Below, one piece after another: positions 1-5,460 of a stretch of DNA of 5,743 nucleotides. The notes below the pieces were generated by a model, which was not told where the DNA came from, did no database searches, and saw only the letters and a list, made by a program, of their open reading frames with translations. A program made the position numbers and the translations under genes. The DNA is from DASTHS01 sp035718085. Its GTDB lineage: Bacteria > Actinomycetota > Acidimicrobiia > Acidimicrobiales > Palsa-688. Where the stretch lies: contig DASTHS010000216.1 in the NCBI GenBank assembly GCA_035718085.1, positions 1 to 5,743 on the forward strand, in the 5' to 3' direction. Positions within the stretch are counted from its first letter, which is position 1, and each line of letters opens with the position of its first letter.

Positions 1-632
1 GGGCCGACCGGCTGGCCGACACCGCCGGCCTGGTCGACGCCGCCGGCCGCCGGGCCATCCGGGTGGCCACCGACGTGAGCCGACCCGACGACTGCCAGGC
101 CCTGGTCGACGCCGCCTTCGAGCAGTTCGGCCGGGTCGACGTGCTGGTCAACAACGCCGGCATCGGCACGGCCGTCCCGGCGTCGCGAGAGAAGCCCGAA
201 GAGTTCGAGGCCGTCATCGACGTGAACCTGAACGGCGCCTACTGGATGGCCAAGGCGGCGGCCACCCGGATGCAGCCGGGCAGCAGCATCGTCAACGTCT
301 CCAGCGTGCTCGGCCTGGTGACCGCCGGCCTGCCCCAGGCCGCCTACGCAGCCAGCAAGGCCGGCCTGCTGGGCCTGACCCGGGATCTGGCCGCCCAGTG
401 GTCGACCCGCAAGGGCATCCGGGTGAACGCGGTGGCGCCGGGCTTCTTCCCGTCGGAGATGACCGATCAGTACCCGCCCGACTACATCCCCGGCCGGCTG
501 GCCCAGGCGCCCCTGTCGCGCCCGGGCGACCCCGAGGAGCTGGCCGCCACGGTGGTGTTCCTCGCCTCGGACGCCTCGGGCTACATCACCGGCGAGACGA
601 TCGTGGTCGACGGGGGCATGAGCATCAGCTGA
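1..632 (+). CDS. Short-chain dehydrogenase/reductase (SDR), 5'-truncated by window edge
   Basis: This is a classical SDR, an NAD(P)(H)-dependent oxidoreductase acting on an alcohol or carbonyl substrate, presumably cytosolic. The reading frame is open from base 3, giving about 209 visible residues and ending in TGA at 630-632. A GTG at 63 is in frame, but SDR-like sequence (ADRLADTAGLVDAAGRR) precedes it, so GTG63 is not the true start. The N-terminal TGxxxGxG cofactor loop, roughly the first 30-40 residues, lies outside the window. Counting from GTG63: the NNAG motif is at 30-33, Asn55 falls in the VNLNGAYW helix, the probable catalytic Ser is 81 in NVSSVLG, and YxxxK is Tyr95/Lys99. The C-terminal SITGE/VDGG-type ending appears as YITGETIVVDGGMS. 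The active-site tetrad is therefore intact. Substrate and cofactor preference cannot be assigned, because the cofactor-deciding residues are missing. It converges on the biotin/carboxyltransferase gene with 22 bases between stops, so it probably belongs to a different transcript. Confidence 0.95.
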   Translation, partial: ADRLADTAGLVDAAGRRAIRVATDVSRPDDCQALVDAAFEQFGRVDVLVNNAGIGTAVPASREKPEEFEAVIDVNLNGAYWMAKAAATRMQPGSSIVNVSSVLGLVTAGLPQAAYAASKAGLLGLTRDLAAQWSTRKGIRVNAVAPGFFPSEMTDQYPPDYIPGRLAQAPLSRPGDPEELAATVVFLASDASGYITGETIVVDGGMSIS

Positions 633-654
633 GCCGCGGCCGGCCGGCGCCGGG

Positions 655-2541
655 TCACCAGGTGTCGACGCACGGGCGCTTCTTGGTGGCCCGGCGCTGC
701 CATCCCTCGGGCGTGGGGGTGGTGGCCAGCGCCCGGGCGACCGCCCCCCTGGCGTCGGCCGGGTCGATGACGTCGTCGAGCTCGAAGTAGGTGGCCACGT
801 TGAGCGCGCTCCCCCGCTCGTACATGTCGGCGACCCGCCGGTCGTAGGTGGCCTGGCGTTCGGCGGGGTCGGCGATGGCGTCGAGCTCCCGGCGGAAGCC
901 CAGGCGCACGGCCCCCTCGAGCCCCATGCCGCCGAGCTCGCCGGTGGGCCACGACACGGTGAGCACGGGGGCGTGGAGGTGCCCGGCGGCCATGGCCTGG
1001 GCCCCCAGCCCGTAGGCCTTGCGCAGCACCACGGCGACCACCGGCACGGTGAGGCTGGCGGCGGTCACGAACATGCGGCCGAAGTGGCGCACCTGGGCGG
1101 TGCGCTCCGCGTCGGGGCCGACCATGAACCCGGGGGTGTCGACGAGGGTGACGATCGGCAGGTCGAAGGCGTCGCAGAGCTGCCAGAAGCGGGTGACCTT
1201 GTCGGCGCCGTCGCTGTCGACGGCGCCGCCGAGGTGGCGGGGGTCGTTGGCCACGACGCCGACGGGCCGGCCCTCGATGCGGGCCAGGGCGGTGACGATG
1301 CCGGGGGCGAACCCGCGGCGCAGCTCGAGCACCGACCCGGTGTCGGCGAGGGTGTGCACGACGGCGCGGACGTCGTAGACGCGCACCCGCTCGGCGGGGA
1401 CGGCGTCACGCAGCGTCGTCTGGTCGGGCTCGTCGAAGTCGGGCAGCCGGCCTTGGAAGTAGCCGAGGTAGCGGCGGGCGACGTCGGTGGCCTCGGCCTC
1501 GTCGGCGACGGCGACGTCGACCACCCCGCTGGCCACGTGCACGTCGAGCGGGCCGATGTCGTCGGGCCCGACCACCCCGAGGCCGCCGCCCTCGATCATC
1601 GCCGGGCCGGCCATGCCCGTCGAGCTGCCCTCGGTGGCGATGATGACGTCGCAGCAGCCGAGGAGGGCGGCGTTGCCGGCGAAGCTGCGCCCGGCGGTGA
1701 TGCCGACGACGGGCACCAGGCCCGACAGGCCGGCGAAGCGGGCGAACGCCTCGGTGTCGAGCGACGACACGGCCGGCACGTCGGTGTCGCCCGGCCGGCC
1801 GCCGCCGCCCTCGGCGAAGAGCACCACCGGCAGGCGGCGGTGAGCGGCGAGCTCGAAGAGCCGGTCTTTCTTGCGGTGGCCCTGGTGGCCCTGGGTGCCG
1901 GCCAGCACGGTGTAGTCGTAGGCGGCCACCGCACAGCGGGCCGCCTCGGCGCCGAAGAGGTCGGCGTTGACGGTGCCGACGCCGGTGACGATGCCGTCGG
2001 CGGGGGTCTCGGCGATCAGCTCCTCGACGGGTCGGCGCCGCCGCTGCGAGGCGATGGCCAGGCCGCCGTACTCCACGAAGCTGTCGGGGTCGACGAGGGC
2101 GGCGACGTTCTCGCGGGCGGTGCGCATGCCCCGGCTGTGGCGCTTGTCGACGGCTCGGGGGCGGGCCTCGTCGAGGGTGCGCCGCCGCCGCTCGAGCACC
2201 CGCGCCAGGTCGGCGCGCACCTCCGGCGCCGCGGCCGGCGGCCCGCCGCCGGGGCCGCCGAGGCCGCCGGAGGCGGGCGCGGCGTCGGGGGCGGGGCCGG
2301 CGCCGGCGGCGGGCGGCCCGATCTCCACGAGCACCTGCCCGGGGGCGACGGTGTCGCCGAGGTCGACGGTGACGGCCCGCACCACCCCGGCGGCGGGTGC
2401 CGTCACGTCATGGTGCATCTTCATCGACTCGAGCACGGCGACCACCGCCCCGGCGGCCACCGCCGCGCCGGGCGCCACCGGGAGGTCGACCACCGTGCCC
2501 TGCATCGGTGCCTGCACGTTCGAGACCGCCGCGTCGTCCAT
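655..2541 (-). CDS. Biotin carrier domain fused to acyl-CoA carboxyltransferase (BCCP-CT)
   Basis: This 628-residue protein should accept carboxyl groups on a biotinylated lysine and transfer them to an acyl-CoA. Residues 1-75 form a biotinyl carrier domain with the ESMKM motif, predicted biotinyl-Lys41. Residues 76-106 are an Ala/Gly/Pro-rich swinging linker. Residues 107-628 are a complete two-lobed carboxyltransferase. The N lobe has GGGGRPGDTD (245-254), GRSFAGNAALLG (284-295) and AMIEGGGLG (314-322). The C lobe has DTPGFMVGPDAE (468-479), RKAYGLGAQAMAAG (507-520) and WPTGELGGMGLEGAV (531-545). From memory, the sequence and the KKRPCVDTW ending match the CT part of single-chain long-chain acyl-CoA carboxylases rather than AccD or PccB. 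The biotin carboxylase that would charge the biotin is absent from this chain and from the window. ATG2541 is chosen because the carrier motif (APMQG from residue 11) follows at once and the upstream frame is a shadow of the neighbouring gene. No clear Shine-Dalgarno sequence precedes it; it sits 35 bases after the thiolase-like gene and is probably co-transcribed. Substrate chain length is unknown. Confidence 0.93.
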   Translation of the reverse strand: MDDAAVSNVQAPMQGTVVDLPVAPGAAVAAGAVVAVLESMKMHHDVTAPAAGVVRAVTVDLGDTVAPGQVLVEIGPPAAGAGPAPDAAPASGGLGGPGGGPPAAAPEVRADLARVLERRRRTLDEARPRAVDKRHSRGMRTARENVAALVDPDSFVEYGGLAIASQRRRRPVEELIAETPADGIVTGVGTVNADLFGAEAARCAVAAYDYTVLAGTQGHQGHRKKDRLFELAAHRRLPVVLFAEGGGGRPGDTDVPAVSSLDTEAFARFAGLSGLVPVVGITAGRSFAGNAALLGCCDVIIATEGSSTGMAGPAMIEGGGLGVVGPDDIGPLDVHVASGVVDVAVADEAEATDVARRYLGYFQGRLPDFDEPDQTTLRDAVPAERVRVYDVRAVVHTLADTGSVLELRRGFAPGIVTALARIEGRPVGVVANDPRHLGGAVDSDGADKVTRFWQLCDAFDLPIVTLVDTPGFMVGPDAERTAQVRHFGRMFVTAASLTVPVVAVVLRKAYGLGAQAMAAGHLHAPVLTVSWPTGELGGMGLEGAVRLGFRRELDAIADPAERQATYDRRVADMYERGSALNVATYFELDDVIDPADARGAVARALATTPTPEGWQRRATKKRPCVDTW

Positions 2542-2576
2542 GCCGACGATGCTGCCAGCCCGGAGGGGGGCGCCGG

Positions 2577-4064
2577 TCAGCCGGCCAGGGTGAAGGCCCC
2601 GGCCCCGTCGAAGACGGGGGTGGCGGTGGCGCCGCCGTCGCCCTCGAGGGCGTCGCACACCGCCCGGTCGTGGCACGCGGCCACCGTGCGCGCCCCCGCC
2701 GGGGTGCGGCCGTAGGCGAAGGCCACCTCGGGCTCGCCGGCCCGGTCGTGCACGACGGTGAACGCCTCGAGGGCGGCCGGGCCGCGGTGCGCGGGGTCGA
2801 CGGCCCGGGGCGGGGTGCGGTCGACCTCGGCCTGCACGTCGGCGCCATCGGCGATGCGCACGCCGCCGGCCGGCGGCTCGGTGCCGTAGACGCCGGCGGC
2901 GTGCTTGGTGAGGTGGCCCCCGTTGGCGGTGACCAGCCCGAGCTCGCCGGGCCGCTCGCGCAGGGCGGCGACCATGGTGGCGATCGAGTGGGTCACGTAG
3001 TCGTTCCACGGGCCGCCGGCGAAGGTCAGCCCCCCGGTGACGGTGAGCTGGTCGCGAGCACCGAGGCCGAGCTCGGCGGCGGCCACCTGCACCGCCGACG
3101 CGAAGCACGAGTAGAGGTCGACCAGGACCAGGTCGTCGACGCCGGCGCCGGCGAGGCCGAGGGTGGCCCGCCCGACGGCCCGGATCGCCGGCGACGCCGC
3201 CAGGCGGTCGCGGCGGATGACGTCGACCTCGTCGCTGGCCCCCGCCCCGCTGTGCAGGAACACCCACCGGTCGCGCGCCACCCCGGCGGCCTCGGCCGCC
3301 TCCACCGAGCACACCAGCAGGGCGGCCGCCTGGTCGACGGCGTTGTTCGAGCACATCAGCTTGGTGTAGGGGTAGCCGATCACCCGGTTGTCGAGGCCGG
3401 GGGTGGCGATGGTGGCGGCGTCGGGCGCCGTGCGGATCGCCGCGTACGGGTTGGCGGCGGCCACCGCCGCGAACCGGGCCCACAGGGCGGCGGCGACGGC
3501 CTGCTGGTCGGGGCCGGTCCGGCCGGCGTCGATGGCCAGCGCCGTCTCGAACATGGGGTAGAACTGCACCGGCATCCGCAGGCCGACGCCTTCCTCCTCG
3601 GGGCTGGCCATGGCGAGCTCGGCACCGAACACCTCGCTCGGCTCGGTGCCCTCCGGCTGGGTGCGCCACGGCGGCTTCTCCCCCCGCTTGCGGTACCACG
3701 ACCGGGTGCGCCACGACTCGGCCCCGCCGAGCAGGGCCACGTCGAGCTCGCCGGCGGCGATCTGCGCGCAGGTGCGGTTGAGCAGCGCCTGGGGGGTGTT
3801 GCCGCCCATGGTCGTGCGCACCGTCTGGCGGGGCGCGGCGCCGACGATGCCCGCCACCAGGGCGGCGGGGTCGGCGTAGCGCTGGGAGAGCAGCCCCACG
3901 ACCCGCACGCTGTCGAGGCGGCTGAGCAGGCCGGGGGCGCCGGCGTCGTCAGCGGCCCGGCGGGCGGCCTGGGCGATCAGCTCCACCGGCTCGGGGGCGG
4001 GCAGGTCGGGCTGGCTGACCTGGCCGACGCCGACGATGACGGGGGTGCGCGGGTCGAGGGGCAT
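2577..4064 (-). CDS. Thiolase-like protein type 1 (TLP1 family), probably lacking thiolase catalysis
   Basis: This 495-residue thiolase-fold protein carries an extra C-terminal domain (about 400-495). The length and layout fit the mycobacterial TLP1 family, often annotated as acetyl-CoA acetyltransferase. Visible family segments are PVIVGVGQ (8-15), TTMGGNTPQALLN (84-96), YPYTKLMCSNNAVDQAA (231-247), HSGAGASD (271-278), DLYSCF (316-321), GGLTFAGGPWNDY (344-356) and NGGHLTKHAAGVYGT (381-395). Compared with active thiolases, the nucleophilic Cys position in CxSG is occupied by Met86/Gly87, the GHP histidine is replaced (GGP, 350-352), and the C-terminal CxG motif reads NGG. Only the Cys of the SCP2-thiolase HDCF-like motif remains, as Cys320. 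I infer that it binds CoA or acyl-CoA but does not perform normal Claisen chemistry. Start ATG4064 is supported by a strong GGAGGT seven bases upstream. It is the first gene of a two-gene unit with the BCCP-carboxyltransferase, suggesting a partner or substrate-handling role. An unrecognised alternative activity remains possible. Confidence 0.9.
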   Translation of the reverse strand: MPLDPRTPVIVGVGQVSQPDLPAPEPVELIAQAARRAADDAGAPGLLSRLDSVRVVGLLSQRYADPAALVAGIVGAAPRQTVRTTMGGNTPQALLNRTCAQIAAGELDVALLGGAESWRTRSWYRKRGEKPPWRTQPEGTEPSEVFGAELAMASPEEEGVGLRMPVQFYPMFETALAIDAGRTGPDQQAVAAALWARFAAVAAANPYAAIRTAPDAATIATPGLDNRVIGYPYTKLMCSNNAVDQAAALLVCSVEAAEAAGVARDRWVFLHSGAGASDEVDVIRRDRLAASPAIRAVGRATLGLAGAGVDDLVLVDLYSCFASAVQVAAAELGLGARDQLTVTGGLTFAGGPWNDYVTHSIATMVAALRERPGELGLVTANGGHLTKHAAGVYGTEPPAGGVRIADGADVQAEVDRTPPRAVDPAHRGPAALEAFTVVHDRAGEPEVAFAYGRTPAGARTVAACHDRAVCDALEGDGGATATPVFDGAGAFTLAG

Positions 4065-4071
4065 GGCGGGG

Positions 4072-4077
4072 ACCTCC
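4072..4077 (-). promoter_or_regulatory. Ribosome binding site of the thiolase-like gene
   Basis: The minus strand reads GGAGGT here, followed by a seven-base spacer and ATG at 4064. This is a near-consensus Shine-Dalgarno sequence and fixes the start of the thiolase-like protein. It contrasts with the next gene in the same unit, which has no recognisable site. Confidence 0.75.
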
Positions 4078-4090
4078 GGGGTCGGCTTCG

Positions 4091-4137
4091 GCGGGCTGGC
4101 TGCGGCGGGCTGGCTGCGGCGGGCTGCGGCGGGCGCG
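4091..4137. repeat. Short GC-rich tandem repeat in the intergenic spacer
   Basis: On the plus strand a 14-base unit, GCGGGCTGGCTGCG, occurs twice exactly (4091-4104 and 4105-4118). A copy lacking four bases follows (GCGGGCTGCG, 4119-4128), then a degenerate end (GCGGGCGCG, 4129-4137). The array lies between the hairpin and the ribosome binding site of the thiolase-like gene, so it falls in that gene's leader or promoter region. Slipped-strand duplication is the simplest origin. No function is evident. Confidence 0.8.
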
Positions 4138-4174
4138 CCGCGGCGCCGTCACCCGGTGGGTGACGGCGCCGCGG
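4138..4174 (-). terminator. Perfect 17-bp hairpin downstream of the thiolase gene, probable terminator
   Basis: The arms are 4138-4154 (plus strand CCGCGGCGCCGTCACCC) and 4158-4174 (GGGTGACGGCGCCGCGG). They are exactly complementary with a three-base loop. The structure begins 15 bases beyond the thiolase stop on the minus strand, where an intrinsic terminator is expected. There is no T-tract after it on either strand, which fits the tail-less stem-loops proposed for high-GC actinobacteria but leaves termination efficiency unproven. It also separates the thiolase from the two-gene unit downstream, arguing that the latter has its own promoter or depends on read-through. Confidence 0.65.
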
Positions 4175-4189
4175 GCAGGGCCGGGCGGG

Positions 4190-5386
4190 TCAGCCCAGCC
4201 GCTCGATGATGGTGGCGTTGGCCATGCCGCCGCCCTCGCACATGGTCAGCAGGCCGTAGCGGCCGCTGGTGCGCTCGAGCTCGTTGAGCAGGCTGGCCAG
4301 CAGCTTGGTGCCGGAGGCGCCGAGCGGGTGGCCGAGGGCGATGGCCCCGCCGTTGGGGTTGACCTTGGTCATGTCCGGGTGGTGCTCCTTCTCCCACGCC
4401 AGCACGACGGAGGCGAACGCCTCGTTGATCTCGACGGCGTCGATGTCGTCCATGCCGAGCTTCGACTTCTCGAAGATCTTCCTGGTCGCCGGGATCGGGC
4501 CGGTGAGCATCGTCACCGGGTCGACGCCGGCGAGGGCGAAGCTGTGGAACCGGGCGCGGGGGGTGAGCCCCAGCTGGCTGGCCTTCTCCTCGCTCATGAT
4601 GAGCGCGGCGCTGGCGCCGTCGGTGATCTGCGAGCTGTTGCCGGCGGTGACCTTGCCGTCGGGCTTGAACGCCGGCTTGAGGTTGGCGAGCGTCTCGGCG
4701 GTGGTGCCGGGGCGGATGCCCTCGTCGGCGGTCACCTCCTCGCCGAGGTCGACGACCTTGCCGGTCTCCTTGTCCTTGTGCTTGCCGGCGACGGGGATGA
4801 TCTCCCGCTCGAAGCGGCCCTCGGCGGTGGCCCGCTCGGCCCGCTGCTGGCTCTCGGCCCCGAAGCGGTCGAGGTCCTCGCGCGACAGGCCCCACTTGTC
4901 GGCGATCATCTCGGCGCCGATGCCCTGGGGCTGCAGGCCGCCGACGGGCTCGTAGCGCTTCATGACCGTCTCACCGAAGGGCGCCCCCACGTTGGGCACC
5001 ATCATGCTGGCGCCCATCGGCACCAGGCTCATCACCTCGACCCCGGCGGCCACCACCACGTCGTAGGCGCCGGCCATCACGCCCTGGGCGGCGAAGTGGG
5101 CGGCCTGCTGGCTCGACCCGCACTGGCGGTCGATGGTCGTGCCGACGACGTCCTCGGGGAAGCCGGCGGCCAGGGCGGCGTTGCGGGCCACGTTGGCGCC
5201 CTGGGCGCCGACCTGCATGACGCAGCCCATGATCACGTCCTCGATCAGGGCGGGGTCGATGTCGTTGCGCTGCACCAGCGCCTTGAGCGTCTCGGCCGCC
5301 AGGTCGACGGGGTGCCAGCCGGACAGCTTGCCGTTGCGCTTGCCGCCTGCGGTGCGCACGGCGTCGACGATGACTGCTGTGGTCAT
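4190..5386 (-). CDS. Acetyl-CoA C-acetyltransferase / 3-ketoacyl-CoA thiolase
   Basis: This 398-residue thiolase should catalyse reversible CoA-dependent cleavage of a 3-ketoacyl-CoA to acetyl-CoA (or propionyl-CoA) and a shortened acyl-CoA, as a cytosolic, probably tetrameric enzyme. All catalytic elements are present: nucleophile Cys89 in DRQCGSSQQA (86-95), NEAF at 321-324, His353 in GHP (352-354) and Cys383 in MCEGGGMANA (382-391). The length equals that of ordinary degradative thiolases. Stretches such as HPVDL near the start, MLTGPIPATR (293-302), NPNGGAIALGHPLGA (343-357) and the TIIERLG end resemble, from memory, the mycobacterial FadA6/FadA5 group, which act in sterol-ring and side-chain degradation. 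That link is a recollection and not a computed match, and many unrelated paralogues share these motifs. Start ATG5386 has GAGGAG nine bases upstream. It is transcribed away from a TetR-family gene and ends before a strong hairpin, so it looks monocistronic or lightly coupled to the genes downstream. Confidence 0.95.
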   Translation of the reverse strand: MTTAVIVDAVRTAGGKRNGKLSGWHPVDLAAETLKALVQRNDIDPALIEDVIMGCVMQVGAQGANVARNAALAAGFPEDVVGTTIDRQCGSSQQAAHFAAQGVMAGAYDVVVAAGVEVMSLVPMGASMMVPNVGAPFGETVMKRYEPVGGLQPQGIGAEMIADKWGLSREDLDRFGAESQQRAERATAEGRFEREIIPVAGKHKDKETGKVVDLGEEVTADEGIRPGTTAETLANLKPAFKPDGKVTAGNSSQITDGASAALIMSEEKASQLGLTPRARFHSFALAGVDPVTMLTGPIPATRKIFEKSKLGMDDIDAVEINEAFASVVLAWEKEHHPDMTKVNPNGGAIALGHPLGASGTKLLASLLNELERTSGRYGLLTMCEGGGMANATIIERLG

Positions 5387-5393
5387 GTGACCT

Positions 5394-5417
5394 TGCTCCT
5401 CAATGTGGGGGTGAGCA
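5394..5417. promoter_or_regulatory. Imperfect inverted repeat, weak candidate operator
   Basis: TGCTC at 5394-5398 is matched by GAGCA at 5413-5417, with one more inner pair (C5401/G5410), giving a 24-base element with 5-bp arms. It would overlap the expected thiolase transcription start and leader, a sensible place for a repressor. Arms this short occur by chance, so this is only a pointer. Confidence 0.2.
5396..5401 (-). promoter_or_regulatory. Ribosome binding site of the thiolase gene
   Basis: The minus strand reads GAGGAG here, nine bases before ATG5386. Spacing and sequence are suitable, and no better in-frame start lies upstream. Confidence 0.65.
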
Positions 5418-5418
5418 G

Positions 5419-5424
5419 ATGATA
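5419..5424 (-). promoter_or_regulatory. Putative -10 element of the thiolase promoter
   Basis: The minus strand reads TATCAT, five of six matches to TATAAT. It would place the transcription start near 5412, giving a leader of about 25 bases that includes the GAGGAG site. No good -35 hexamer is seen at 17-18 bases, which is common in high-GC actinobacterial promoters. Confidence 0.4.
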
Positions 5425-5445
5425 CTGGCGTCTCGCTTCGCTCGC

Positions 5446-5451
5446 TAGAGT
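5446..5451 (+). promoter_or_regulatory. Putative -10 (TANNNT) box of the TetR-family gene
   Basis: TAGAGT on the plus strand ends nine bases before ATG5461. With normal spacing the transcript would begin only a few bases before, or at, the start codon. No Shine-Dalgarno sequence precedes that ATG, so leaderless or nearly leaderless translation would explain both facts. The first three bases are also the in-frame TAG that bounds the reading frame. Confidence 0.3.
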
Positions 5452-5460
5452 CGATCGTCC

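Larger units (their letters stand above)
5387..5460. promoter_or_regulatory. Divergent promoter region between thiolase and TetR-family gene
   Basis: This 74-base gap is noticeably richer in A and T than the flanking genes and must hold the promoters of both divergent genes. It contains the thiolase ribosome binding site, a good -10 element on the minus strand, a TANNNT box just before the regulator, and a tandem TCGCT-TCGCT-CGCT run at 5433-5446. A TetR protein encoded next door commonly binds such a region and controls both directions. No textbook palindromic operator is obvious. Confidence 0.65.

Noticed and set aside
63..65. GTG at 63 as the start of the dehydrogenase
   Set aside because: Twenty in-frame codons before it already read as the SDR segment between the cofactor loop and the DV motif, and starting here would delete the cofactor-binding loop.
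633..654. GC palindromes (such as CCGGCGCCGG) in the convergent gap as a bidirectional terminator
   Set aside because: The best stem with a usable loop is only 5 bp (640-644 with 649-653). Palindromes made of CCGG and GGCC are expected by chance at this base composition.
973..2715. A 580-codon plus-strand open frame antisense to the carboxyltransferase
   Set aside because: It is a Gly/His/Asp/Val-rich antisense shadow. The minus strand carries strongly conserved carboxyltransferase motifs over the same stretch.
2542..3714. Upstream extension of the BCCP-carboxyltransferase frame, which stays open for about 390 more codons
   Set aside because: The translated extension is Arg/Gly/Pro-rich and is out of frame with the real thiolase-like gene on the same strand. 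It has no ATP-grasp or other biotin carboxylase motifs, so it is not a hidden BC domain.
2397..4163. A 588-codon plus-strand open frame antisense to the thiolase-like gene
   Set aside because: The composition is low-complexity (Arg/Gly/Pro/Ala) with no domain, and it spans the spacer and parts of two real genes. It results from few chance stops in high-GC DNA.
4160..5422. A 420-codon plus-strand open frame antisense to the thiolase
   Set aside because: Its product is a Gly/His/Asp/Ala-rich shadow of the kind produced by high-GC third positions, with no recognisable motifs. The opposite strand encodes a complete thiolase with all catalytic residues.
5452..5457. CGATCG palindrome just before the TetR-family start as an operator
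   Set aside because: It is only six bases and the symmetry fails at the next pair, which is too short for a TetR-family site.
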